The translations under genes and the position numbers were made by a program. Below are positions 1 through 9,395 of a stretch of 64,000 nucleotides of DNA, piece by piece (position 1 is the first letter of the stretch; every line of letters begins with the position of its first letter). The notes under the pieces were generated by a model. The model saw only the letters and a list, made by a program, of their open reading frames with translations, was not told the DNA's origin and ran no database searches. The stretch comes from Calothrix sp. NIES-2100 (lineage in GTDB: Bacteria; Cyanobacteriota; Cyanobacteriia; Cyanobacteriales; Nostocaceae), in the NCBI RefSeq assembly GCF_002368195.1, contig NZ_AP018178.1, positions 7,266,645-7,330,644 of the forward strand. The letters run 5' to 3'.

Positions 1-24
1 CAGACAATGCTTGAGCAAAGAGTA

Positions 25-444
25 TTAATTAGGCTTGGGCGGGTTATTTGTTTTGCGATCGCTTTTACCTAGTTCTTTCTTCATCTCCTCTAAAACAGCT
101 TTGTAATCTTGCCTTTCTGGATGTAACTCCACTAACTTTTCTAAAGTTTGAATAGCACCTTGAGTGTCTTTCAACTTTATCCGCACATTGACTAACGCTT
201 CCAACGCCACTTCGTTTTTTGGCTCCCGTTGTAAAACTAGTTCCAAACCCTTTGCTTGTTGTTCTAATGTATTCTCCGCCTGTGCAACTGCTGTCTTAGA
301 TGGTTGAATAGCCTGTTGTATAACAGGAACCGCTGCAAAGATGATCGAGCCGAAGAATGACACAAGTGATACTACTGTTAAAAACTGTTGTCGCCGCTGA
401 ATCTTCTTGCCGCGATTAATTAGATATTCTTCGTCTAAACCCAT
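25..444 (-). CDS. Membrane-anchored TPR-like protein
   Basis: The 139-residue product has a short basic N-terminus, one hydrophobic segment (about residues 22-45, likely a membrane anchor) and a soluble helical part. That part contains TPR-like helix pairs around residues 60-125 (LVLQREPKNEVALEALVNVRIKL, then AIQTLEKLVELHPERQDY in shortened form). The tail is Lys/Pro-rich. TPR proteins of this kind act as protein-interaction scaffolds; the partner cannot be inferred. It is a single gene read toward the window start. I am sure of the coding nature and the TPR character, not of a specific role. Confidence 0.75.
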   Translation of the reverse strand: MGLDEEYLINRGKKIQRRQQFLTVVSLVSFFGSIIFAAVPVIQQAIQPSKTAVAQAENTLEQQAKGLELVLQREPKNEVALEALVNVRIKLKDTQGAIQTLEKLVELHPERQDYKAVLEEMKKELGKSDRKTNNPPKPN

Positions 445-1524
445 ACTTTATATAGGTGCTGTGGTAAATACTTAGGTAGTAGCAACCCTCCCGTTATGAG
501 GATACCCACTACTCCACAGAAACTATCATCTTAGCTAAAAATTTTTTACACAATATTTAAAAGCGGCATCTGGATGATAACCACAATCTTGTGCTAGGGC
601 AATGCTGTCTCAGTTATCCCGTTCTGAAGAAATAAGGCAGTCCCAATGAAAAAATAAAAAGTTTCATTGCCACGCATGAAAAAGGACAAGGAGAGAAGTC
701 TGAGCGCCGGCGTCCGGCGTTAGCGCAGCGGTAGCGAGGTACGAGCGTCTGGCTTCTCCTAACGGAGACGCTGCGCGAACGCCAACGTCTTCTCCCAAGG
801 GGAGACGCTGCGCGAACGACGAACAGAACTTCGGAGGGACAAGAGAGATGAGGAACTTTGAGAAGTGTGGGGAGTTTTCTTCCCCATCTCCCTCATATCC
901 ACCATATATTACCCATGCCCCATGCCCCATGCCCTTCGCCCCATGCCCAATTTTCAAGACAAAATAAAACAGATTTTATTGTTTCTCCATCTACCACAGG
1001 CTGGATTTTTCTCTTTGACTTAGAGTAAAAATATATACCTTATATTTTGGCTGTTTGCTGTCACTATAAAATTTATATAAAGATTTACCAAAATATAGTT
1101 TATCTTCCAATGTTTACGATATTCTAGATAAGATTCAAATACGGTAAATAATTTCGCCGTAACCAAAAACCTTCCTAGCAGCCCGTATTATATGGGGTTT
1201 CCAAAATCTGCACAATTTCCGTTGAATAAAACAAATACAATTTTACTAGTCGTACCTGCTTTTGCTTTTGATGCATCTATGAGGACGGCTAATTTTTGCT
1301 TTTGGTGTCTAAAACCGGTGTTTTGTGGACTGAGTGTTTTGTGGTGGTAATTACCGTACAAAACAGACTTATCCAGCAACTTAGTAGGGTTAGTTATGGT
1401 ATAGTTAAAAAGTTAAGACTAGCTTTACCCAAAGTACAACGCTCTACGCATCGGTAACATTTGCAAAACGGAAAGCAGTTTTGATTAAGTATTTACTAAA
1501 CAAAATCTGAATTGAATCGAGGTT
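445..1524. other. Intergenic region with repeat island, no gene supported
   Basis: About 1.08 kb without a convincing gene. It includes the 5' region of the TPR gene, a dense dispersed-repeat island (684-847) and AT-rich sequence from about 960 to 1180. A 63-residue open frame at 1188-1379 on the minus strand has no ribosome-binding site or recognisable domain, and I do not call it. Confidence 0.6.
684..847. repeat. Dispersed palindromic repeat island
   Basis: A GC-rich mosaic of short repeat modules: GAAGTCTGAGCGCCGGCG, GGAGACGCTGCGCGAACG (twice), and CAGAACTTCGGAGGGACAAG. The same modules recur at 5409-5473 and almost in the same order at 44036-44156. Related pieces lie at 8329-8434, 9849-9940, 17871-17968, 23371-23420 and 52549-52659. 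Such modules are typical of Nostoc intergenic DNA and are non-coding. Confidence 0.85.
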
Positions 1525-1743
1525 ATGACTCAGCAAGTAATTCACCCAATGGTGAAATTGCAGCGTAACGTGCAATCACTCGTAGAATCCAATATTATCA
1601 AGCCAAGTGATAGCATTTGGAAAATCGCTTTGCTCTATGGCAATGAATGGCAACACTGGAAACAAGAACTGTTAGATTTTGGCTTTAGTATGCAAGATCC
1701 AATCAGTGAATTGTTAGCAGTGGAAGCTTGGGATGAAGAATAA
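1525..1743 (+). CDS. DUF4327 family protein
   Basis: A 72-residue acidic protein that fits the small cyanobacterial DUF4327 family: an N-terminal helix (HPMVKLQRNVQSLVE), a central IIKPSDSIWKIALLYG stretch and a C-terminal WKQELLDFGFSMQDPISELL segment. The family has no known function. It starts at ATG just after GAATCGAGGTT, which can serve as a weak ribosome-binding site. It is convergent with the kinase gene, and the two are separated by a palindromic terminator. Confidence 0.85.
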   Translation: MTQQVIHPMVKLQRNVQSLVESNIIKPSDSIWKIALLYGNEWQHWKQELLDFGFSMQDPISELLAVEAWDEE

Positions 1744-1749
1744 AGTCTA

Positions 1750-1771
1750 AAGGCTGAAATTTTTCAGCCTT
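1750..1771. terminator. Bidirectional terminator hairpin
   Basis: Perfect 10-bp inverted repeat AAGGCTGAAA / TTTCAGCCTT with a 2-nt centre, placed between the convergent DUF4327 and kinase genes. It could end transcripts from both sides. Confidence 0.7.
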
Positions 1772-1789
1772 CACACTTACCTACTTACT

Positions 1790-3043
1790 TCATTTGCAAG
1801 CGGCTAATACAGCAGCCAGTTCTTTAGCAGTCTGATAGCGATCGCGTGGCAATGGCTCGGTAACGCGGTCAATTATTTCTCTTAATTGGGGGGTAATTGT
1901 CGGCACGCTATTGACATCAAACCGGAAATGTCGCCCTCGTTGGTGGTAAAACTTGAACGGATTTTCACCAGTCAGCAAAAAGATTAAGGTAGGGCCAATG
2001 GCATACAAATCAGATTGAGTTAATGGTTGTCCTCGTTCCTGTTCAGGGGCGCAGTAACCCTCTGCACCAATCCGAGTGCCTGGTGCTGTGCCAATTTCTT
2101 TAACAGCACCAAAATCTAGCACAACTATCCGATTGTTAGAATTTCGCACCATCAGGTTAGCGGGTTTAATATCCCGATGAATCAGTGGTGGTTGCTGACT
2201 GTGGAGATAGTCTAAAATATCACAAGTTTGGATCATCCAGGCGATCGCTTGGCTGGGGATGACTGGCCCTGTGGTATAGATTCGCTTTTCTAAATCCTGT
2301 CCGTGGACTAATTCCATAGCCAAATATTTTTTGCCACCTTCGACAAAAAAGTCATAATATTTGGGAATTCCCGAATGGTTAAGGGATTTGAGAGTATGGG
2401 CTTCCCGTTCAAATAATTCTTGGGCCTTAGCAATTTTTGCCATATCGGCATTCATCTGTTTTAACACCAGCAGTTGTGGATGTCCCGCAATTACACCTAC
2501 TTCATCCCAAGCGAGATAGGTAGTTCCCATCCCTCCTTGTCCTAAAGTCCGTATAACTTTGTACTGACGAATTTTGTTTTCTACGGACAGAGGTTGACCG
2601 CAGTGGATGCAAAACAGATTTTTAGGAGAGTTCCCTTCATGGGTGCAGCTAGAAGATGAAGGTACAGAGGTTTTTTCCGTTGATCCGGGAATTTCTTTTT
2701 GCCGCAACCAAGAGTCTGGTGCTGTTACCTCTTGAAGTTGGAATTTTAGTATTGGGCCTCCCTGTGCTAATTGCAGCAGGGAATTATCTGGTAGTTGGCT
2801 CTGAGTTACAAGAACGCCGTTAAGGAAAGTGCCATTCGTGCCGTGACTAATTATCTGCCATGAATCCTCATTTTTGGCAGAACTGACTTGTTTAAGCTCC
2901 AAATGATAGCGGGAAACTAAACTATCATTTAAAACAACGTGATTATCTGCCGCTCGTCCAATCTTAATCACGGAGGACTTTTCAAAATACCATTGCTTGA
3001 GCGGCGTTTTTTGTTGCGGTTCTAGTAGGGTCAGAGTAACCAC
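1790..3043 (-). CDS. FHA domain / Ser-Thr protein kinase
   Basis: From a GTG at 3043 the product has 417 residues: an FHA domain (about residues 20-90, IKIGRAADNHVVLND then SRYHLEL), a one-CxxC zinc-ribbon-like stretch (CIHCGQP), and an Hanks-type kinase domain. Kinase motifs are LGQGGMGTTYLAW (glycine loop), VLKQM (lysine), HRDIKPANLMV (catalytic loop) and DFGAVKE. The frame is open for 28 further codons to an ATG at 3127, but that extension is low-complexity and repeat-derived, so I prefer the GTG. The FHA domain binds phosphothreonine and may dock phosphorylated partners or the autophosphorylated kinase. The gene lies 150 bp downstream of a PP2C phosphatase on the same strand, suggesting a reversible phosphorylation pair. 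Confidence 0.9.
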   Translation of the reverse strand: MVTLTLLEPQQKTPLKQWYFEKSSVIKIGRAADNHVVLNDSLVSRYHLELKQVSSAKNEDSWQIISHGTNGTFLNGVLVTQSQLPDNSLLQLAQGGPILKFQLQEVTAPDSWLRQKEIPGSTEKTSVPSSSSCTHEGNSPKNLFCIHCGQPLSVENKIRQYKVIRTLGQGGMGTTYLAWDEVGVIAGHPQLLVLKQMNADMAKIAKAQELFEREAHTLKSLNHSGIPKYYDFFVEGGKKYLAMELVHGQDLEKRIYTTGPVIPSQAIAWMIQTCDILDYLHSQQPPLIHRDIKPANLMVRNSNNRIVVLDFGAVKEIGTAPGTRIGAEGYCAPEQERGQPLTQSDLYAIGPTLIFLLTGENPFKFYHQRGRHFRFDVNSVPTITPQLREIIDRVTEPLPRDRYQTAKELAAVLAACK

Positions 3044-3193
3044 AATACAAGGATAAAGGATGAAGGATAAAGGAGAAAAAACAGAGATGCAACTGAAATT
3101 GGCTACAGTTTTCTCAGGTAAGAACAACTTCCCTGAGGCTAGATAGCAGGGTAAACATTAGAAAATTCATACTTCATACTTCATACTTTATAC

Positions 3194-5179
3194 TTATTTT
3201 GGACTATCCAGATTTGGACGCACTTTTGCCCGGACAAGGATAGCGGTAATATTGTCATGACCATTGTATTGGTTTGCCAAGTCAATTAAGTCGGTGACAC
3301 CGACTTCTAGGTTAGTACCAGAGCCAAGTAGCGGCAGCAGGTGAGTCTGCCAATTGTTTTCTAGTAAATCATTATCCGATAAACCGTCCGAGGCCAGGAT
3401 GAAGAGAGTATCTTCATTAATTTCAAAAAACTCGACATCAGGATTAATTGAGTTTTCGTCACGCGGCCCTAATGCTTGGGTAAGTTGGTAAGCATCAGGA
3501 CGCGCATAAGCGATGCTGGCTTCTACTCCCTTACTAATTTCTCGTTGACCGACTTCGTGGTCGATAGTGATTTGTTTTAATCCCCGCTTATGAGTTACAC
3601 AATAAAGGCGGCTATCTCCCACATGGGCGACTGCGGCGTGGCTGTCCTGAATTAAGAGCATAACGAGGGTAGTACCCATGCGCCCAACGCCAGAACGAGC
3701 ATCTTTCTGATTGAGATCGTAAATTGCCTGATTTGCTAGATATACTGCTTGTGCGATCTCATCTTCTGTTGGTAGTTGGTTAGCAATCCAGTGTTCTTGA
3801 AAGTATTGCCGCAAAGTATTAACTGCCAACTCACTGGCTATCTCGCCGCCAGCATGACCACCCATACCGTCGCAGAGGATATATAAGCCCCGCGCCTGGA
3901 GAACTCTAGTTTTGGGTAACTCTAGTTTGTTAATATTGCTTTCAATGCCAAAGTAGTCTTCATTGTGATGACGTTGTCGGCCCACATCAGTTTGTCCTGC
4001 ATCTTGAAGGCTACTTAGCTGCATGGGGAGGACAACTGTGGGCATATCGTCATTTTTGAGGTTGAAATCTTCTAGCTCATCTACTTGCAGCAAAGTTGGT
4101 GCAGTGTTGTACTGTTCCTTTGTGGGCGAAAAAGTTTCCGCTGTGGGTGGTACTATTTCGGTAGACATTTCTTGCAAACGCGATCGCAATTGTGCGATCG
4201 TCTCAATTTTACCTATTTCTAAATCCCCTAACATCTGGACTATGGAACCAAATTGAGTGCGTTGAGACTGTCTAAATAGCGCTTGCCAAACCCGCCCCAA
4301 AGCTTGGATTGTTAAAGGCTGCTCTTGTTGGGTAGATGTTTGCTCCATTAAATCTGCCGATACATCAGCAGTTATCTGACTATTTAATGGGTCTGAATAT
4401 AAGCGTCCTAATGCCAGTGTTTGGTCTTCATCCAATAGTAAATTGGACACATCCAAAAGACTTTGACAACAATTCACTGGTTCTAGCAATGTCCACAATT
4501 GGGTCATCTCAGAACACCAGTGTAAAATTTGCAATGAACTGGTTGTGTTTTCTTGCCATCGCTCAAGTAAATGCGGCCAATTCGAGCGGTCTTGGATGAG
4601 TACTACCTGTATATCACCTTGTTGCCATGCATCATGAATTGGGGGTATCCCTACATGTCCGTGTGGTTTTAAGGCAATATAAGGTTTAGCAAGTTGGGGA
4701 ATTCCAGTTGCTGCCACCGATGGTGTTACTAGCCCCTTGTTGCTATTTTCTAACATTGCCACAAGGGGTGCAATTTGATATGGTTGGCAGTCCAAAACTT
4801 GAATACACACCTCAGTATTAGGAGCTAGTTCTTCTAAGCTTGGTAGCGGCTCTAATAATTGATAGCGCTGCTCTTGGTCTAAATAAGAGCCTACTACGAG
4901 TTGGGAGCTAATAGGCAGAGGAGATAGTTCATCTTTTTCTAATTCCTCATTTTTGCGATCGCCCCCAGTTTCTATTTCCCCACTCCCAGTGGCTTGTTTG
5001 GCAATAATAGCCCACCACAATGTTCCACACTCAGCGCCACAGTTAGGACAATTTTTGGCGTTTACAGGTACTGAGGTATTGCATTCAGGACAGATTTTAT
5101 GGGTCAGGGATACACCACAGTTTTGGCAGAATTTATTTGTATTGGAGTTTTCAAATTTACACTGAGGGCAAATCAGCAT
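3194..5179 (-). CDS. Zinc-ribbon PP2C-type Ser/Thr phosphatase
   Basis: The 661-residue protein begins with a double zinc ribbon (CPQC, CQNCG, CPEC, CPNCG within about residues 4-50). A roughly 340-residue middle region without a recognised domain follows, then a C-terminal PPM/PP2C phosphatase (about 395-650). Metal-binding motifs are visible: DVGRQRHHNED, LCDGMGGHAGG (about 437), VAHVGDSRLY (about 520) and ILASDGLSD (about 596). It should dephosphorylate phospho-Ser/Thr proteins using Mn/Mg. It is followed on the same strand by an FHA-kinase gene, a common kinase-phosphatase pairing. The large middle region is unusual for a plain PP2C and may be a regulatory or degenerate kinase-like module; that is a guess. 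Confidence 0.9.
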   Translation of the reverse strand: MLICPQCKFENSNTNKFCQNCGVSLTHKICPECNTSVPVNAKNCPNCGAECGTLWWAIIAKQATGSGEIETGGDRKNEELEKDELSPLPISSQLVVGSYLDQEQRYQLLEPLPSLEELAPNTEVCIQVLDCQPYQIAPLVAMLENSNKGLVTPSVAATGIPQLAKPYIALKPHGHVGIPPIHDAWQQGDIQVVLIQDRSNWPHLLERWQENTTSSLQILHWCSEMTQLWTLLEPVNCCQSLLDVSNLLLDEDQTLALGRLYSDPLNSQITADVSADLMEQTSTQQEQPLTIQALGRVWQALFRQSQRTQFGSIVQMLGDLEIGKIETIAQLRSRLQEMSTEIVPPTAETFSPTKEQYNTAPTLLQVDELEDFNLKNDDMPTVVLPMQLSSLQDAGQTDVGRQRHHNEDYFGIESNINKLELPKTRVLQARGLYILCDGMGGHAGGEIASELAVNTLRQYFQEHWIANQLPTEDEIAQAVYLANQAIYDLNQKDARSGVGRMGTTLVMLLIQDSHAAVAHVGDSRLYCVTHKRGLKQITIDHEVGQREISKGVEASIAYARPDAYQLTQALGPRDENSINPDVEFFEINEDTLFILASDGLSDNDLLENNWQTHLLPLLGSGTNLEVGVTDLIDLANQYNGHDNITAILVRAKVRPNLDSPK

Positions 5180-5548
5180 AGAGGAAGTTCCTTATTCCCG
5201 TTCCAAAGTGCTTGTAGCCACTCAAGATTCAACGTGCCACAACTTGCTACCCCTGCCTACAGTAGACCTAATAAAAAATTGTGGTTTCACAGTGAATTTT
5301 GGTAGCAGTATTAATTGTGACGCATATTAGCCGAATATTTCAGATATCAGCAAGCTAATTTCTCCGAAAAGGTAAATTAGGGGGCAGGGGGATGAGGGGG
5401 GTAGAGGGGACAAGGGAGACAAGGAGAGAAGTCTGAGCGCCGGCGTCCGGCGCTCAGAACTTCGGGGAGACAAATTAATAAATGCCTAATGCCCTGTTTG
5501 GCCAATGTCCTGTTTGCCCAATGACTATTGACTCTTCTGAAATTTCCT
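5180..5548. other. Intergenic region with repeats
   Basis: It holds the upstream region of the phosphatase gene (about 5180-5375, AT-rich, no clear promoter identified) and a repeat island at 5409-5473. No gene is supported here. Confidence 0.6.
5409..5473. repeat. Dispersed palindromic repeat
   Basis: It carries GAAGTCTGAGCGCCGGCG and CAGAACTTCGGGGAGACAA, the outer modules of the islands at 684-847 and 44036-44156, but lacks their central GGAGACGCTGCGCGAACG part. It therefore looks like a deleted or minimal version. Confidence 0.8.
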
Positions 5549-7279
5549 TCACAACTCACTACTCAGCGGTAGTTGGATAGCAAAGCAGGTAAGGTTTGAC
5601 CCGCTTTCAACCTCAATTGTTCCTCCTAAGTGCTTGGTGAGTTTGTGTACTAATGCTAAACCTAATCCTGTACCACCTTGCTTCCAGGGGTCGTTACTTG
5701 GAATGCGGTAAAACTTGTCGAAAATGCGTGGTAATTCTGAGCTAGGAATTTCTACACCCGAATTAATCACTTGAAATTGGATATTGTGAGCTTTCAATTG
5801 GGCGGAAATAGTAATTTCTGCATCTGGAGGACTGAATTTACAGGCATTGGTGAGTAATTCTATCAAGATGCGTTCGAGACTGAATGGATCGCATGTGAGT
5901 ATAGGAAGATTGGGCGCTAAACTGAGGCGCAATTTTTGCTGACAAGAGTTGCGATTGCGTGCTTTAAACAGTTCTACAACTCGCCACAGCCATTGCTGTA
6001 CTTGAATAGTTTCCAGAACTAAGGGTTTAGCACTTGTATCCAATCTTTGCAAATCTAGAAAGTTACTAATGAGATTAATTTCGCGATCGCACTCATTGTC
6101 TAAGATTTCATAATAGCGCGCCGCTTTCGAGCGTTCTGCTTGTGGCTTCGCCATTTGGGTCAAAAAGTTTTGCTCTTGATTGAGTGCGATTCCTAGCATT
6201 TGAATCGCCATTTTCATATTGGTAAGTGGCGTGCGCAGTTCGTGGGAAACTGTACTGAGAAATTCATCTTTGAGACGATTCAGGCTTTCCATTTCCTCTA
6301 ATTGCGCCTGTACTGATTCTTGGCTATGTTTGAGAGCAACTTCTGCTAATTTACGTTCTGTAATATCTATACAGCATCCAATGTAACCAACAAACTTGCC
6401 ATTGGGTGTAAATCTAGGTACACCAGTATCTAAAATCCAACGATATTCGCCATCATGACGCATGAGCCGATATTCCATCTCAAATTTACCTCTGGCATGA
6501 AAGGCAGAATCGTAAGTTTCTTGGCAAAATTCTTGCTCTTGTGGATGAACTCCTTGAAGCCAGCCTAATCCTCGCTGCTGCTCAATACTACGTCCAGTAA
6601 ATTTTAACCATGATTGATTAAAAAAAGTAAATAGTCCATCAGTTCCTGCCATCCATAACATCACTGGTGCGGTATTAGCCATACTATGAAAGCGTTGTTC
6701 ACTTTCGCGTAATGCATCTTCTGCCTGTTTATGAGCAGTAATGTCTTCTAAAACCATGAGAATCTGTGGTTTATTTTGAGGATAGCTATCAGTTGGGTTT
6801 GTATTTCTCAGATAGTTTCCATCCTCTTCAGGTAATAACCGCGCCACAACTTTTACCCATAAAATCTTGCTATCTGAACAATTTAACCGAAACTCCCAAT
6901 TAATAATTTTACTATTAGATGAAGTATTTAACAGTTCCTGAAATGCATCAAATAATCTTTGTTTGTCTGACTGTTCAAATAAATTAAAAACTGACTGTTC
7001 AATCAATTGTTCTACTGTATAACCAAGACAGGTTGCACCAAACTGATTTACAGACAAAATTATTCCTGTTGTGTCCAGGCTGAAATATACAGAAGGAATA
7101 TTCTCATAAAGCCTACGATACAAGTTAAGTTCCTCTTGGAGACGATGCAAGGTTTTTGCTGTGCAAAGTTCTAAATCGCAGACTAGTTCAGGCACAAATT
7201 CTAAGCGTGCAGGCGTTGCAGATAAGATATCTTGTTCTTGGCAAGTTTCATGCCAGATCGATTGCTGATTGCGGCTCAT
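5549..7279 (-). CDS. PAS-domain sensor histidine kinase
   Basis: A 576-residue kinase with no obvious membrane segments, so likely cytosolic. A first PAS domain spans about residues 50-180 (YENIPSVYFSLDTTG) and a second, with PAC motif, about 190-315 (GYIGCCIDITERK). A short coiled linker follows, then HisKA with the phospho-acceptor His in FLSTVSHELRTPLTN (about 346) and an HATPase_c domain with ELLTNACKFSP (N box, about 476) and GTGLGLALVHKL (G box, about 538). No response regulator lies next to it, so its partner must be elsewhere. The PAS ligand or signal cannot be deduced. Confidence 0.92.
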   Translation of the reverse strand: MSRNQQSIWHETCQEQDILSATPARLEFVPELVCDLELCTAKTLHRLQEELNLYRRLYENIPSVYFSLDTTGIILSVNQFGATCLGYTVEQLIEQSVFNLFEQSDKQRLFDAFQELLNTSSNSKIINWEFRLNCSDSKILWVKVVARLLPEEDGNYLRNTNPTDSYPQNKPQILMVLEDITAHKQAEDALRESEQRFHSMANTAPVMLWMAGTDGLFTFFNQSWLKFTGRSIEQQRGLGWLQGVHPQEQEFCQETYDSAFHARGKFEMEYRLMRHDGEYRWILDTGVPRFTPNGKFVGYIGCCIDITERKLAEVALKHSQESVQAQLEEMESLNRLKDEFLSTVSHELRTPLTNMKMAIQMLGIALNQEQNFLTQMAKPQAERSKAARYYEILDNECDREINLISNFLDLQRLDTSAKPLVLETIQVQQWLWRVVELFKARNRNSCQQKLRLSLAPNLPILTCDPFSLERILIELLTNACKFSPPDAEITISAQLKAHNIQFQVINSGVEIPSSELPRIFDKFYRIPSNDPWKQGGTGLGLALVHKLTKHLGGTIEVESGSNLTCFAIQLPLSSEL

Positions 7280-7657
7280 AAGATTGAATCACTTGCACCC
7301 AAGGGTTGATGTAGATATGGGCAGGAATAAAAAAAGAATATTATAAGGCTTTCGCTTTGATTTTTGTCAAATGATGCAAATAAAAACTTATGTAACAAAC
7401 CTCAACGCTGTTTTGTCGTTTGTGAATTTTTAGTTCAAACTAGGGCGTAAATTATGTTTAGTAAAATACATTATTTTAGTTTTTAATTTATCAGGAAAAA
7501 TTCTTCTCATATTTACAGCCTGAAAGCCTGCCAAATCCGCACAGTCTGGCTAAATAATTTATTAAAAAACATAATCAGCAATAATACTTATTAAATAGAT
7601 AATTGATGGGAAAAACAGCAACGATGTTTTTGGAGAATTGACGCTGGGTTTAGCCCC
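7280..7657. other. AT-rich intergenic region
   Basis: 378 bp between two minus-strand genes. It is AT-rich with poly-A/T stretches and presumably contains the promoter of the histidine kinase gene. I see no gene, strong hairpin or repeat. Confidence 0.5.
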
Positions 7658-8236
7658 TCACTCGGAAAACGTTTTAATTTCAGAGGAGGTGAGATCGCGC
7701 CACTGGCCTAGTTCTAAACCATCTAATTGTAAGTGAGCGATACTTACCCTGATCAGTCGTAAAGTCGGAAACCCAACAGCCGCCGTCATCCGCCGCACCT
7801 GACGATTTTTTCCCTCAGTTAAAGTCATTTCTAGCCAAGCTGTGGGTACATTTTGGCGAAATCTAATTGGTGGATTGCGATCGCCTACGGGTGGTTCTTC
7901 GAGTAATAAGTGTACTTTTGCTGGTCGAGTACGGTAATCTTGAATTTTTACTCCTGTTTGCAACTTATTTATAGCATCTGCATCCGGAATTCGTTCTACC
8001 TGCACCCAATAAGTACGTTGATGCCCAAATCGAGGATTGGCAAGACGATGTTGCAATTGCCCATTATTCGTCAACAGAAGTAACCCTTCACTATCCCAAT
8101 CTAAACGCCCTACAGGATAGACATCAGGAACCGGAATATAGTCTTTGAGGGTGCGGTGTTTGGGTGTTTCCTGGGTAAACTGGCTGAGAACGCCATAGGG
8201 TTTGTGAAAAATAATATATCTATATATAGAAGTCAT
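7658..8236 (-). CDS. rluE: 23S rRNA pseudouridine synthase, RluE/RsuA type
   Basis: The 192-residue protein belongs to the RsuA/RluB/E/F pseudouridine synthases. It starts directly with the catalytic fold (YRYIIFHKPYGVLSQF) and lacks an S4 domain, as in RluE. The catalytic Asp is in PVGRLDWDSEGLLLLTN (Asp46). Other family motifs are TYWVQV, the EGKNRQVRRM loop and LIRVSIAHL. RluE modifies a uridine in helix 80 of 23S rRNA; transfer of that exact site to this protein is an inference. Heptad repeats (TCATTGGTCAATAGTCATTAG) lie directly upstream of the start. Confidence 0.9.
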   Translation of the reverse strand: MTSIYRYIIFHKPYGVLSQFTQETPKHRTLKDYIPVPDVYPVGRLDWDSEGLLLLTNNGQLQHRLANPRFGHQRTYWVQVERIPDADAINKLQTGVKIQDYRTRPAKVHLLLEEPPVGDRNPPIRFRQNVPTAWLEMTLTEGKNRQVRRMTAAVGFPTLRLIRVSIAHLQLDGLELGQWRDLTSSEIKTFSE

Positions 8237-8328
8237 TTGTCATTGGTCAATAGTCATTAGTCATTTCTATGCGTCCTCGCGTCCCTGTGTCTCTGTGTCT
8301 CCCTTGTCCCCCTCATCCCCCGGTTGCT

Positions 8329-8434
8329 GAGCGAAGTCGTAAAGCCTGCGGCATAGCTTCTCTACGAGACGCTTCGCGAACGCTTAGGGCGCAGCCTCTC
8401 GTCCCTTGCGCGTCTCCCCTTGGGAGAAGAGAAG
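8329..8434. repeat. Dispersed palindromic repeat island
   Basis: It contains CGAGACGCTTCGCGAACGC, GCGCAGCCTCTCG and GCGTCTCCCCTTGGGAGAAG, rearranged versions of the modules at 684-847. It sits between the divergently read pseudouridine synthase and glycosidase genes. Confidence 0.8.
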
Positions 8435-8521
8435 CACATCCCCCCACACCCGGCGATGACTGACTAAAATTAAGCACGAGTTTGGGCATTATAAGAAAAA
8501 CAATATAATTAAAAATCAATT

Positions 8522-9394
8522 ATGCCAAGTTCTAAAATGTGTCGGCGGTCTTTCTTGTTGATGGGAGGTGCTGCCTTAGCACAAGGATTGACGCTGGCAC
8601 TACCCGCTACTGCTCAAGCTGTACAAGTAAAAAAGGGTAAGGTCAACGGGATCTCTTTTTATCAAACTATTGTTGACTTGACTGACCCCAAAACTTTCAT
8701 TTCCATTGGTTTAGCAAATAATGCAACTTTTGCTAACACTATGCAAAAGACGAGTGGCGATGAAGAATTTAACAAGTTAGTGGCTCGTCATCGTGCATCT
8801 GTTATTGCTAATGGCACTTTTTTTGCCAAAAATGCCCAAAAAACAGTGATGGGTAATATGGTGGCAGAAGGTAGATTTCTCAAATATAGCCAGTGGGAGA
8901 ACTTTGGTACTACCTTCGGGTTAAGAGTTGGGAATCAACCGGAAATGGTGACAGCAAGAGTTGATGGTAAACCGCAATGGAATCAACATTGGTTTTCCAT
9001 CACCTGTGGCCCCAGACTTTTGCGCCAAGGAGAAATTTGGCTCAAACCAGAGATTGAAGGTTTTAAAGATCCTGCTGTTTTAGGTACGGGTGCGAGGACA
9101 GCAATTGGGTTTGATGCTGATGGGAAAAAGCTATTTTTGGTGAATTTTGATATTGCTTTAAATTTACAGCAAGAAGCGCAGGCGATGAAAACTATTGGCT
9201 GTTATGAAGCCATGAATTTAGACGGTGGTGCATCGAAAGCTTTAGCTGCCAACGGTAAAATTTTAGTCCCTGCTGGACGACCACTGACAAATGTAATTGT
9301 CATCTATGATGCCAAAAACCCAGCACCTACTACTTTACAACAAGCATGGGCGAGGTTTCAAAAAGGCGATCGCCCTTTAGTACCTGGTGGTTAA
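8522..9394 (+). CDS. Exported phosphodiester glycosidase family protein (NAGPA-like)
   Basis: A 290-residue protein with a twin-arginine-like signal peptide: CRRSFLLMGGAALAQ, then a hydrophobic core and a probable cleavage after ALPATAQA (about residue 33). The mature part matches the NAGPA/DUF2233 phosphodiester glycosidase fold (NGISFYQTIVDL, ANGTFFAKN, ARTAIGFDADGKKLFLVNFD, CYEAMNLDGGASKAL). The ARTAIG and NLDGGAS motifs are hallmarks. Family members remove sugar from phosphodiester-linked glycans; bacterial ones are often annotated as exopolysaccharide-related. The substrate here is unknown. It appears monocistronic. Confidence 0.88.
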   Translation: MPSSKMCRRSFLLMGGAALAQGLTLALPATAQAVQVKKGKVNGISFYQTIVDLTDPKTFISIGLANNATFANTMQKTSGDEEFNKLVARHRASVIANGTFFAKNAQKTVMGNMVAEGRFLKYSQWENFGTTFGLRVGNQPEMVTARVDGKPQWNQHWFSITCGPRLLRQGEIWLKPEIEGFKDPAVLGTGARTAIGFDADGKKLFLVNFDIALNLQQEAQAMKTIGCYEAMNLDGGASKALAANGKILVPAGRPLTNVIVIYDAKNPAPTTLQQAWARFQKGDRPLVPGG

Positions 9395-9395
9395 A

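Noticed and set aside
664..957. 97-residue minus-strand ORF
   Set aside because: It is composed of dispersed palindromic repeats and heptads, with no ribosome-binding site or domain.
1188..1379. 63-residue minus-strand ORF
   Set aside because: Some coherence (VLIDASKAKAGTTSKIVFVL) but no family, no ribosome-binding site, and an AT-rich context. It may be a relic of a transposase or other gene, which cannot be shown.
4023..4256. Plus-strand ORFs inside the PP2C gene and similar shadows elsewhere
   Set aside because: They overlap conserved genes in other frames and show no domain.
7983..7988. TCCGGA as additional DIF+ promoter
   Set aside because: It lies inside the pseudouridine synthase gene without a -10 at the array spacing. 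The same applies to the TCCGGA near 61777 in a kinase-FGE gene.
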